This document shows, one piece after another, positions 1 through 6,965 of a stretch of DNA of 7,834 bases. This DNA is from Methylococcaceae bacterium (GTDB lineage Bacteria > Pseudomonadota > Gammaproteobacteria > Methylococcales > UBA1147). The notes under the pieces were generated by a model that had not been told where the DNA came from, did no database searches, and saw only the letters and a program-made list of their open reading frames with translations. The DNA is taken from NCBI GenBank assembly GCA_022616595.1, contig JAKEEL010000035.1:1-7834 (forward strand), given 5' to 3'. The translations under genes were made by a program, and so were the position numbers. Numbering within the stretch: position 1 is the stretch's first letter; every line of letters begins with the position of its first letter.

Positions 1-73
1 CGTGACGACCGCTGCCTGTGCGATTACGGTGGCCGTCGGACTGGTGATTCTGAAAAGCGGAAGTTACCTCTAG
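1..73 (+). CDS. C-terminal end of an unidentified membrane protein (partial)
   Basis: The frame starting at position 2 is open from the left edge to a TAG at 71-73. It encodes 23 residues rich in Ala, Val, Leu and Ile (TTAACAITVAVGLVIL) followed by a short polar tail, KSGSYL. This looks like a last transmembrane helix with a few residues after it. The gene starts outside the window, so its family cannot be told. It lies 74 bases upstream of the glycosyltransferase on the same strand and could be co-transcribed with it. The other two frames look less protein-like here, but 23 codons is little evidence. Confidence 0.45.
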   Translation, partial: VTTAACAITVAVGLVILKSGSYL

Positions 74-135
74 ACCAAACGGATCCAGGAATTTCGTGCC
101 CGAATCGAAATCGATGATTCATACAAGCGAAAATT

Positions 136-140
136 AGGAG
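136..140 (+). promoter_or_regulatory. Ribosome binding site that fixes a TTG start
   Basis: AGGAG at 136-140 lies 7 bases before the TTG at 148. An in-frame TGA at 115-117 excludes longer versions, and no ATG or GTG occurs between that stop and the TTG. The translation from TTG begins with the N-terminal strand expected for this glycosyltransferase group (KIALISDAWHPQVNG), so the TTG is very likely the true start. Confidence 0.8.
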
Positions 141-147
141 CGCTAAC

Positions 148-1164
148 TTGAAGATTGCGCTGATCAGCGATGCGTGGCATCCGCAAGTCAACGGGATCGT
201 GACCACGCTGGGCAATACCTTGGAGGCCTTGGAACGGCTTGGACACAGCGTCAGACTGCTGCATCCTGGCTTGTTCACGACCTATCCCTGCCCGGGTTAT
301 CCGGATGTCGGCCTGGCTTTTCTTTGCGGGCCAAAGCTGCGCCCCCTGTTGAAAGCCTTCAAACCGGATGCGATTCATATCGCCACGGAAGGGCCGGTCG
401 GATATGCCGCGCGGCGCTACTGCCGGCACAAGGGCTTCCCCTACACCAGCGCGTTTCACAGCCGATTTCAGGAGTACCTGAACATGCGCGTCGGATTTCC
501 GACCAGCGTGAGCGAAGGGTATCTGCGCTGGTTTCATCGCAAAAGTCACGCCGTGATGGTGTCCACCGAATCCCTGCACACGGAACTCGGCGAAAAGGGT
601 TTTCGCAATCTGAAGCACTGGCCGCGCGGGGTCGATACGACGCTTTTCAGACCCGGCGCGAAGTCATTTCTGCAGGACGAGCGTCCGATATTCATGTATA
701 CCGGACGCGTGGCCGTCGAAAAGAACCTCGAGGATTTTCTGCGTCTAAAATTGCCGGGCAGCAAATACGTGGTCGGCGACGGTCCGCAGCGGGAAGCATT
801 GCAGAAAGCCTATCCGCAGGTCCGTTTCACGGGCTATAAGAAAGCCTCGGAACTGGCTCGGTATATTGCGGCGGCCGATGCCTTCGTGTTTCCGAGCCGC
901 ACAGATACCTTCGGATTGGTATTGCTGGAAGCGCTGGCCTGCGGAATTCCCGTGGCGGCCTACCCGGTGCCGGGACCGCTTGACGTGATCAAGGATGAAC
1001 GGGTCGGAGTGCTCGATCAGGATCTCGGCAAGGCCGCGATCGATAGCCTGTCCCTGGATCCAGAAAAATGCAGGCGTTATGCGCTAAGGTATTCGTGGGA
1101 TGATTCGGCGCGCTGTTTCGTGGACAATCTGGCCTGGATCAGGACGCCTTGGATCTTCTGGTAG
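148..1164 (+). CDS. GT4-family glycosyltransferase (GT-B fold, MgtA-like)
   Basis: A 338-residue retaining glycosyltransferase that should transfer a sugar from a nucleotide-sugar donor to a lipid or glycan acceptor at the cytoplasmic face of the inner membrane. The N-terminal acceptor domain opens with KIALISDAWHPQVNGIVTTL, whose NGIVTTL is the glycine-containing loop of the GT-B fold. IATEGPVG (78-85) and HSRFQEYLNMR (104-114) are typical of this subgroup. The C-terminal donor domain has RGVDTTLFRP (160-169), YTGRVAVEKN (184-193, with the phosphate-binding R187 and K192), VVGDGP (208-213) and SRTDTFGLVLLEA (250-262). The usual E-x7-E pair reads D253-x7-E261, which this subgroup commonly has. 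No signal peptide or membrane helix is visible. The start is TTG with a good Shine-Dalgarno. The family resembles GDP-mannose-dependent mannosyltransferases, but donor and acceptor cannot be read from sequence. Confidence 0.9.
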   Translation: MKIALISDAWHPQVNGIVTTLGNTLEALERLGHSVRLLHPGLFTTYPCPGYPDVGLAFLCGPKLRPLLKAFKPDAIHIATEGPVGYAARRYCRHKGFPYTSAFHSRFQEYLNMRVGFPTSVSEGYLRWFHRKSHAVMVSTESLHTELGEKGFRNLKHWPRGVDTTLFRPGAKSFLQDERPIFMYTGRVAVEKNLEDFLRLKLPGSKYVVGDGPQREALQKAYPQVRFTGYKKASELARYIAAADAFVFPSRTDTFGLVLLEALACGIPVAAYPVPGPLDVIKDERVGVLDQDLGKAAIDSLSLDPEKCRRYALRYSWDDSARCFVDNLAWIRTPWIFW

Positions 1165-1180
1165 GTTCGGGAGCTTCCGC

Positions 1181-2563
1181 TCAGTTACTCCGCTCCGCTT
1201 CGATTCGCGCGCGCAGTTCGCGCTGGCGCTCGCGTGTGATCGGGAAATTCCACAACAGCGGGAAGGCCAGGATCATGATCGCAAACGGCAGCCACCCATA
1301 CACCGCCATCAACGAAAACAGAACCGTTTCGCTGTGATCCCGAGCGGAGGGCTCGAAGCCCAATTGCGCCGGGAGTACGGTCGCGAGCAGGATCCCGACC
1401 GCCACGGAAAGTTTAATCGCCATCCCCCAAACCGAAAAATACAGACCGGTGCGCTGTTGTCCGGATTCCACCGTGTCGTAGTCCACGACGTCCGCGGCGA
1501 TCGAGTTCGATAGAAAAAAGATCGAGGTGAAGCTGCTGCCGCGCAGAACGATCAGAGTCACGTACAAAACCGAATCTCCGCGCCCGACCAACGGAAATGC
1601 GAGGCTGCACACCCCGACCCACAGCGCCGCCAGCGTAACGGCCCGGTGCTTGCCCAAGCGGTCGGAAAGCCACATCCAGAAGGGTAATGCCAACAGCGCG
1701 CCGAGGTCCTCCATCAGGAGCATCGGCGCGAAAAGGTCCGGATTGCCGATGACGTGAGTCAGCACCAGCTTGTGCAGCGTCGCCTGGATGAGCAATGCCG
1801 ACCCGAACAGCAGGATCGCGGCCAAAGTCCGCAGAAAGGCCCGGTTGTGCAGAACCAGCTTCAATCCGGACCACCCGCGGACGTTCCTGCCTTCGATTCG
1901 GTCCGGTATCCGCTCCGGAACCTTGAGCACCGTGATGATCACGCAAGGCGGCACGGTCAAAACGACCGTCAGCGCGATCGCCAGAAGCTGATCTCGATCA
2001 TCGTTGTAACCATAAAAACTCATGACCATGAGCACCGCGAGAAACATCACCTGGCCGGCGGCTCCGGCTCCCTCGCGCCAGGCGGTTACGCGGGAACGCT
2101 CCGAATAATCGGTGGAAAGCTCGGCTCCCCACGCCTTGTAGGGCAAATCGACGAGCGTGAACGCTACGTGCAGCAAACTGGCCCAGACCAGCAAATAGCC
2201 GACCGAAACCTTGCCGCCCGGTACGAATACCATCCAGGCGGTCAAAACCAGCAAGGGGGTACCCGCGACCAACCAGGGCTTGCGCCGCCCCCAGCGGGTA
2301 AGCCAGCGATCGCTCAGAATTCCGACCAATGGATCGATGATCACATCCAATATCCGTGAGACCGCGATCGCGAAGCCCACGCTCGCGAGCGGAAGCGCGA
2401 GATCGTCGGAATAGTACGACGGGACGAACAAAGCCATCGGCATCAAGACCAGAACGTGGGTCAGATGGGGCAGGCTATAGAACATCATCGTCGCTCTATG
2501 CAGGGGACGATTCAAATCGACGGGACTCGAAGTAATTTGGTCGAGTCGGGATGGACGAGTCAT
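1181..2563 (-). CDS. MFS transporter, GPH family (glycoside/pentoside/hexuronide:cation symporter)
   Basis: A 460-residue integral inner-membrane protein of the length expected for a 12-helix secondary transporter. The loop after the second helix carries the GPH signature: D73-x3-D77-P-x2-G81-x3-D85-R, then W91-G-R-R-K-P96. Further family marks are LPYKAWGAELS (140-150) and, in the C-terminal half, SIAADVVDYDTVESGQQRTG (354-373), where GPH members carry a conserved acidic/Gln stretch. These proteins usually take up sugars or sugar derivatives with Na+ or H+, but the substrate cannot be told here. Translation starts at ATG 2563 with only a weak AAGAG upstream. A start at M26 or M27 would trim the polar N-terminus without losing a helix. 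The polar tail (about residues 441-460) is Arg/Glu rich and cytoplasmic. The gene ends 16 bases from the glycosyltransferase stop, convergently. Confidence 0.88.
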   Translation of the reverse strand: MTRPSRLDQITSSPVDLNRPLHRATMMFYSLPHLTHVLVLMPMALFVPSYYSDDLALPLASVGFAIAVSRILDVIIDPLVGILSDRWLTRWGRRKPWLVAGTPLLVLTAWMVFVPGGKVSVGYLLVWASLLHVAFTLVDLPYKAWGAELSTDYSERSRVTAWREGAGAAGQVMFLAVLMVMSFYGYNDDRDQLLAIALTVVLTVPPCVIITVLKVPERIPDRIEGRNVRGWSGLKLVLHNRAFLRTLAAILLFGSALLIQATLHKLVLTHVIGNPDLFAPMLLMEDLGALLALPFWMWLSDRLGKHRAVTLAALWVGVCSLAFPLVGRGDSVLYVTLIVLRGSSFTSIFFLSNSIAADVVDYDTVESGQQRTGLYFSVWGMAIKLSVAVGILLATVLPAQLGFEPSARDHSETVLFSLMAVYGWLPFAIMILAFPLLWNFPITRERQRELRARIEAERSN

Positions 2564-2755
2564 CGCTCTTTAACTAACGCGCGGTTTCATGATGAACGGC
2601 GTCCATTGTACCTGTTCTCCGAAAAAGGCCCCGTTTTTTATAGAAGACACCGGTGAATCTGCGGGATGATGCGAGCTTGGAAAGCAATCGAAATCGCACA
2701 GACCGCACAGCGGCAATGGCTTACGACACCGATCGACCAAATCGTCCCGAGACCA

Positions 2756-2783
2756 TTGACAGCGGTCGAATTTTGAGTACTCT
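2756..2783 (+). promoter_or_regulatory. Candidate sigma-70 promoter for the methyltransferase/ligase gene
   Basis: A perfect -35 hexamer TTGACA lies at 2756-2761. After a 16-base spacer, TACTCT (2778-2783) keeps the most important -10 positions (first T, second A, last T). A transcript would start near 2790 and leave a leader of about 340 bases before the ATG at 3128. A second -35-like TTGACC lies at 2802-2807 but has only a poor -10 (ATTCAT, near 2824-2829). I see no better promoter closer to the gene. This is a consensus match only. Confidence 0.3.
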
Positions 2784-3117
2784 AAGACCTCATTTTTTCC
2801 ATTGACCCCCTTTCCTATCGACAATTCATTCGCGACGAAAACCATGCTTGGCCAATAAAACCGGCCACTTATCCACCTGTTCGCCAGCCGCTCAAGATTT
2901 TCCAGCGGCAGGGGAGTGACGAGCCAGCAAATTTCAGCTTTAATTGAATCGGCACGGACGGCGGCTTCGCCCGCCGAGTATCGGAACCCCGGACCGGCGT
3001 TTGCGTTTCGTCCAGTGTATTCGGCCGTGACATGGTCCGGAAGAATCGGCCGGGCCCGTGGTTCGCGGGTTTCCAGGAGTACAAGTCTGACTTACAAGCC
3101 CTAAAGAATTTACAGAC

Positions 3118-3122
3118 AGGAA
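3118..3122 (+). promoter_or_regulatory. Ribosome binding site supporting the ATG at 3128
   Basis: AGGAA at 3118-3122 sits about 6 bases before ATG 3128. The same frame is open back to an ATG at 3032, which would add 32 residues, but no Shine-Dalgarno is evident before that upstream ATG. The extra segment (MVRKNRPGPWF...) contains no known domain. I therefore prefer 3128. Confidence 0.65.
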
Positions 3123-3127
3123 TATTG

Positions 3128-5053
3128 ATGTCAAAAATCAGAGACAAGAAAATCATCGAAGTATTGGGTCCGGTTGACAATCTCGAAAGCTACGTCAAAG
3201 CCGACTGGTGGCGCCATCTTTTCAACGCGAATTATCTTCGCACCGATGGCGATGTCGTTGAAGACAGCGATATTACGTCCAAGGAGGTCGATATTTTCCT
3301 GGCCACGCTCGAAATCTCGAAGGACGGCGGCATACTGGACCTGTGCTGCGGTCAGGGGCGCCACGCGTTTGAAATTGCCAAGCGTGGATATACGAATGTC
3401 GTAGGCTTCGACCGCTCGCATTATCTGATCGACAGGGCGAGAAAAAATAACGAAACAAACCGGCTGAACGTGACCTTCAAAGAAGGCGACGCGAGAAAAT
3501 TGCCGTTTCGAAACGACAGCTTCGATGCCGTACTGATCGCCGGCAATAGTTTCGGGTATTTCGAATCCAATCAGGACGATATCAAAATCCTTCACGAGGT
3601 GAAGAGGGTCTTGAAACCGAACGGGAAATTGCTGCTGGATATCACCGATGGCCATTACATGCGCGAGCATTTTCAGGCCCGGAGCTGGGAGTGGATCGAC
3701 AAGAATTATTTCGTGTGCCGCGAGCGTTCGCTCTCCGAGAGCCGGGACCGCTTGATTTCGAGAGAAGTGATCACGCACACAAAGAAAGGAGTGATCGCGG
3801 ATCAGTTCTATGCGGAACGGCTTTATTCGACCGATGATCTGAAAGACCTGCTCGTTAAAGCCGGGTTCGAAAATTTCTATAATTGCGCAAAGGTACTGTC
3901 GGAATCGAAACGCAATCAGGATTTGGGCATGATGGCGGAGCGGATCGTCGTGACCGCGGTCGTTAAAAAGGAATGGTCCCCGATTAAAAAGCGCACGAAA
4001 GAGAAGGATCCGGTGCTGGTATTGATGGGAGATCCCAGCAAATCGGACGTGGTCAAGCCGGACTCGGGCTTCGATGACGACGATTATTATACGATCAACG
4101 AGTTGAAACGTGCATTGTCCGGGCTTTCGAAATATAAATTCATCTATCTCAACCAGCACGATACCCTGATCAAAGACTTGCAAAAGGTGAAAAGCGAGTG
4201 CAAATTCGTGTTGAACCTTTGCGATGAAGGTTATAACAACGAAGCCTCGAAGGAATTGCATGTCGCGGCGCTGCTGGAGGTATTCGGATTCCAGTATTCG
4301 GGCGGTACGCCGCAATGTCTATCGTATTGTTTCGACAAGTCGCTGACACGCGGTATCGCGAAGGAAATGGACATTCCGGTACCGAGGGCTTTTGTCATCA
4401 AACCGGAGGACATTCAGTTTTTCGAGTTTCCGCTGAGCTTTCCGGTGATCGTAAAACCCAACTTCGGTGATTCCAGTTTCGGCATTACTCAAAAAAACGT
4501 CTGTTACGACCTGCAATCGCTTGAGAATGCGATCATCGGTATCCGGGAAAAATGCGGATACAACGATCCGATCCTGGTCGAAACGTTTTTAACCGGCAAA
4601 GATATCAGCCTCGGGATCATCGGGAATCCGCCGACGTCGTATACGATCCTTCCGATCATCGAAGAAGATTATTCGGCCCTGCCGAAGGAATTGCCAAGAA
4701 TATGCGGCTATGAAGCCAAATGGGACCCGAACTCACCGTATTGGAAAATCAAATCGGTACCCGCGAACCTCTCGGAAGACGTCGAGCGATTCCTGGGCGC
4801 GAGTTGCCTTAAATTGTTCGAGCGGCTGGGTTGCCGCGATTATGCACGCTTCGACTGGCGGCTCGATGAAAACGGTACGCCGAGGCTCTTGGAGGTCAAC
4901 CCAAACCCCGGCTGGTGTTGGGACGGGCACCTCGCGAAAATGGCCAAACTCCAAGACATGTCCTACGGCGACATGCTCGAAAGTATACTGGACGCCTGTA
5001 AGAACCGGATCTCTTTGCCAGCCGAAAAAGCTGAAAACAGTCCGTTCGCCTGA
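3128..5053 (+). CDS. Fused SAM-dependent methyltransferase / Ddl-like ATP-grasp ligase
   Basis: A 641-residue two-domain protein, with no signal peptide or membrane segment, so probably cytoplasmic. Residues about 45-280 are a class I methyltransferase: motif I ILDLCCGQGRHA (69-80), the acidic end of strand 2 at D95 (VVGFDRS), EGDARKLPF (119-127), FDAVLIAGNSFGYF (132-145) and KPNGKLLLDI (163-172). A basic linker (about 280-293) leads to a Ddl-type ATP-grasp domain (about 294-625). There VKPNFGDSSFGI (442-453) holds the ATP-binding K443, ILVETFLTGKDIS (482-494) the hinge, YEAKW (528-532) an omega-loop equivalent, and ARFDWRLDENG (573-583) R574 and D576. E589 and N591 of LLEVNPNPG complete the Mg site. 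ATP-grasp ligases activate a carboxylate as an acyl phosphate and join it to an amine. Domain order suggests a methylated compound feeds the ligase (inference). Usual Ddl substrate residues differ, so a cell-wall Ddl is unlikely. The gene stands alone and reads more A/T-rich than its neighbours, hinting at transfer. Substrates are unknown. Confidence 0.85.
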   Translation: MSKIRDKKIIEVLGPVDNLESYVKADWWRHLFNANYLRTDGDVVEDSDITSKEVDIFLATLEISKDGGILDLCCGQGRHAFEIAKRGYTNVVGFDRSHYLIDRARKNNETNRLNVTFKEGDARKLPFRNDSFDAVLIAGNSFGYFESNQDDIKILHEVKRVLKPNGKLLLDITDGHYMREHFQARSWEWIDKNYFVCRERSLSESRDRLISREVITHTKKGVIADQFYAERLYSTDDLKDLLVKAGFENFYNCAKVLSESKRNQDLGMMAERIVVTAVVKKEWSPIKKRTKEKDPVLVLMGDPSKSDVVKPDSGFDDDDYYTINELKRALSGLSKYKFIYLNQHDTLIKDLQKVKSECKFVLNLCDEGYNNEASKELHVAALLEVFGFQYSGGTPQCLSYCFDKSLTRGIAKEMDIPVPRAFVIKPEDIQFFEFPLSFPVIVKPNFGDSSFGITQKNVCYDLQSLENAIIGIREKCGYNDPILVETFLTGKDISLGIIGNPPTSYTILPIIEEDYSALPKELPRICGYEAKWDPNSPYWKIKSVPANLSEDVERFLGASCLKLFERLGCRDYARFDWRLDENGTPRLLEVNPNPGWCWDGHLAKMAKLQDMSYGDMLESILDACKNRISLPAEKAENSPFA

Positions 5054-5085
5054 CGGCTCCGGCGGCGGGCCTTGGTCTGACCCGC

Positions 5086-5928
5086 TCAGGGACGAGCGGC
5101 CAGCAGGTTCTCGATATGAATCGAAGGGATCGCGAAACTGATCCCGCTCGGTGCGCTCAACGCATACTCCTTGCGTTCCTTCACGAAAACCATGTTGATC
5201 ATTCCGACCACCACACCGCTTGCCATGTCGTACAAGGGCCCGCCGCTATTGCCCGGATAGGCCGTCCCGTCGAGCTGGATCACCGTGAAGGGGTCGCGAA
5301 GCTGCCGGATGAGCATCGGGTTCAGCTGTACGCCCCGCATCGCGGGTTGAACGATCGGCGTCAAGGCCGAAACCATGCCGCGGTGGGTCACCGGGACGAA
5401 CCCGAGGACCTGACCGATCGGGAAACCGGTAAAAGCCAACACTTCGCCTTCCCGAACCGGACTGCGTCCTCCGAGTGCCAGTGTCGGCAGAGGGTTTCCG
5501 CCAATCTTCAAAATGGCGACATCGTGCTGATCATCGAAGCGATCGAGCGCCGCCCGGCGGGTTCCGGTCTGGAATCCCTGACCCGAGAAGATGGCCAGGA
5601 ATCCTTTTTTGGGGATATTGCTTCGGTTTGGAATGACGTGGGCGCAAGTGACGATACTGAGCCCGTCACCGACGGCAAAACCGGTTCCGAGCAGGTTGTA
5701 AGGCGGAACACCCACTGGATCGAAGGTTCCGACGCCAACGATGCTCTGCTTTACCCTGGCGACGAGTTCCGGGAACTTCGAAGCGTCCGCCGCGAACGCA
5801 CGCACAGGTCCGAGCAGAGCCAGAAGGCCCGTCAGCCCCGCAAGGACAATTCGGAATCGTCTCGCCGATCGCCGGGCAACGGGATGGCGTCCTTGTCGAT
5901 TGCAAAACGAAAGCACCGCGACTGTCAT
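5086..5928 (-). CDS. Exported trypsin-like serine protease (HtrA/S1C-like, no PDZ domain)
   Basis: A 280-residue protein with a long Arg-rich n-region, a hydrophobic core (about 27-40) and a likely signal peptidase site after AFA (44-46), so probably periplasmic. The chymotrypsin-fold triad is visible: H97 in TCAHVI, D136 in HDVAIL and S228 in GNSGGPL. The oxyanion-hole glycines are also present. GTAYPGNSGGPLYD (221-234) and the late GISFAIPS (262-269) resemble the protease domain of HtrA/Deg enzymes. The protein ends there, with no PDZ domain, which full-length DegP/DegS enzymes have for substrate or peptide sensing. Its ATG overlaps the pdxA stop as ATGA (5928-5925), pointing to translational coupling as the last gene of the surA-pdxA operon. 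The substrate is unknown. A role in envelope protein quality control is inferred from fold, export and the neighbouring surA. Confidence 0.85.
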   Translation of the reverse strand: MTVAVLSFCNRQGRHPVARRSARRFRIVLAGLTGLLALLGPVRAFAADASKFPELVARVKQSIVGVGTFDPVGVPPYNLLGTGFAVGDGLSIVTCAHVIPNRSNIPKKGFLAIFSGQGFQTGTRRAALDRFDDQHDVAILKIGGNPLPTLALGGRSPVREGEVLAFTGFPIGQVLGFVPVTHRGMVSALTPIVQPAMRGVQLNPMLIRQLRDPFTVIQLDGTAYPGNSGGPLYDMASGVVVGMINMVFVKERKEYALSAPSGISFAIPSIHIENLLAARP

Positions 5929-6932
5929 CCAAAAGCCCGGGCGCGGCTCATTTCCGCGGCGATCTGGAGTGCATAGCGCGCGCTTCCGGTCGAAATGTTC
6001 CCGCTGCCGGCCCGCTCAAGCGCCGTGCCATGGTCCACCGAGGTTCTGATCAGCGGCAACCCGAGGGTGATATTCACGGATTTTCCGAATCCGGCATATT
6101 TGAGTACGGGGAGCCCCTGGTCGTGATACATCGCGAGCACCGCATCCGCGTTCTCCAGATTTCCGGGTGTGAACAGGGTATCGGCCGGCAGCGGTCCGAT
6201 CAGCCGCAAGCCCTGCGCGCGCAGCCCGTCCAGGGCTGGCGTGATGACTTCGATTTCCTCCCGGCCCAGATGGCCGTTTTCGCCGGCGTGAGGATTCAGA
6301 CCGCAGACCAGTATCCGGGGTTCCGCGATCCCGAAGCGGGTACGCAAATCTTCATGCAAAACCGACAGGACGGCCGTGAGCCGTGATGGCGTGATCTCGG
6401 CGCTGATCCGATGAACCGGTATATGGGTCGTGGCCAGCGCCACGCGAAGGCCCGGGGTCGCGAGCATCATGACCGGATGTCCGCCGGCGATCCCGGCGAG
6501 ATATTCCGTGTGTCCGCTGAAGGGAATTCCGGCGTCATTGATCACGCCCTTGTGCACGGGGCCCGTCATCATCGCATCGAAGGTCGAATCCAGACAGGAC
6601 CGGGCCGCGGTCTCGATGGTTTCCAGTACGTAGCGGGCATTCGCGGGATCGAGAAGACCCGGCGCTTCACGCTTCGCGAGCTTGATAGGGAGGACCTTGA
6701 TTTGACCTTTGCCGTTGGGCTTCGGCTCCGACTCGCGATCGTACGGGATGATCTCGAGCCTGACACCGAGGCGTTGCGCGCGCCGGGAAATCAGGTCGGG
6801 GTCACCGATCGCGATCAATTCACAGGATAACGGATTCTCGGCCAGAAGGACGCAAAGATCCGGGCCGATCCCCGCCGGCTCGCCCGGCGTGTACGCGATG
6901 CGCGGCAGAAATTCCGACGACACCGGTCTCAC
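5925..6932 (-). CDS. pdxA: 4-hydroxythreonine-4-phosphate dehydrogenase
   Basis: PdxA oxidises 4-phosphohydroxy-L-threonine with NAD(P)+. The product decarboxylates and is used by PdxJ to make pyridoxine 5'-phosphate, in the DXP-dependent vitamin B6 pathway in the cytoplasm. The 335-residue length is normal. Family motifs appear in order: TPGEPAGIGPDL (15-26), TGPVHKGVINDAGIPFSGHT (123-142), TTHIPV (168-173), GLNPHAGENGHLG (211-223), PADTLF (249-254), MYHDQGLPVLKY (268-279) and NITLGLPLIRTSVDHGTA (287-304). The three divalent-metal ligands correspond to H170, H215 and H270. The start is taken as GTG 6932. GTG 6923 (residue V4) is an alternative, and no ATG occurs between the upstream surA stop and these codons. 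No strong Shine-Dalgarno is visible, consistent with coupling to surA 33 bases upstream. All key residues are intact. Confidence 0.95.
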   Translation of the reverse strand: MRPVSSEFLPRIAYTPGEPAGIGPDLCVLLAENPLSCELIAIGDPDLISRRAQRLGVRLEIIPYDRESEPKPNGKGQIKVLPIKLAKREAPGLLDPANARYVLETIETAARSCLDSTFDAMMTGPVHKGVINDAGIPFSGHTEYLAGIAGGHPVMMLATPGLRVALATTHIPVHRISAEITPSRLTAVLSVLHEDLRTRFGIAEPRILVCGLNPHAGENGHLGREEIEVITPALDGLRAQGLRLIGPLPADTLFTPGNLENADAVLAMYHDQGLPVLKYAGFGKSVNITLGLPLIRTSVDHGTALERAGSGNISTGSARYALQIAAEMSRARAFG

Positions 6933-6965
6933 GTTGGCCCGCGGACTGTCATGCGGGGCTCGGCT

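Larger units (their letters stand above)
2564..3127. other. 564-base divergent intergenic region without a credible gene
   Basis: This stretch separates the divergent transporter and methyltransferase/ligase genes and must hold the promoters of both. Open frames inside it (2570-2845 on the - strand; 2916-3104 on the + strand) lack usable ribosome binding sites and recognisable protein features. Three perfect short inverted repeats lie in its right half, upstream of the + strand gene: TGGCC/GGCCA (2849-2867, 9-base loop), GCCGCT/AGCGGC (2887-2909, 11-base loop) and CGGCGG/CCGCCG (2959-2976, 6-base loop CTTCGC). None is followed by a T-run. On the - strand, a TACAAT hexamer (2605-2610) and a TATAAA (2637-2642) could be -10 elements for the transporter, but neither has a good -35. 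I see no RNA gene or known riboswitch. Confidence 0.6.

Noticed and set aside
1754..2359. A 201-codon + strand frame opposite the transporter, and a 177-codon - strand frame at 1413-1946
   Set aside because: Both are low-complexity, Gln/Arg/Gly-rich translations covered by the transporter gene, whose GPH signature motifs are unambiguous.
2621..2639. AAAAA-GGCCCCG-TTTTTT inverted repeat upstream of the transporter, considered as a terminator
   Set aside because: The stem is only A/T pairs and no gene ends nearby on either strand. It is more likely part of the promoter region or chance.
2570..2845. A 91-codon - strand frame just upstream of the transporter
   Set aside because: There is no Shine-Dalgarno before its ATG, no recognisable features, and it fills the region expected to hold the transporter promoter. 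A real small gene cannot be fully excluded.
2869..2877. TTATCCACC, one base off a DnaA box (TTATNCACA)
   Set aside because: It is a single imperfect copy with no other boxes, AT-rich unwinding region or dnaA/dnaN nearby, so it is not evidence of an origin.
2916..3104. A 62-codon GTG-started + strand frame preceded by AGGGGA
   Set aside because: The purine-rich run touches the GTG with no spacer, so it cannot act as a normal ribosome binding site. The translation turns into Arg/Ser/Gly-rich sequence without features.
3131..4315. A 394-codon open frame on the - strand opposite the fusion gene
   Set aside because: It lies wholly opposite the methyltransferase and the start of the ATP-grasp domain, which have clear motifs in the + frame. 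Its translation shows no recognisable domain, so it is a shadow of the real gene.
5082..5099. CCGCTC/GAGCGG hairpin with a 6-base loop at the protease stop, considered as a terminator
   Set aside because: Neither strand has a T-run after the stem, and most of the stem lies inside the protease coding region.
5803..5872. Possible twin-arginine (Tat) signal in the protease N-terminus (SARRFRIV)
   Set aside because: The pattern does not fit S/T-R-R-x-F-L-K, because Phe follows the Arg pair directly. A Sec signal peptide explains the sequence.
5116..5976. A 286-codon + strand frame opposite the protease gene
   Set aside because: The translation is Arg/Asp/Glu-rich with no domain. The opposite strand encodes a protease with signal peptide and complete triad, so this is a shadow.
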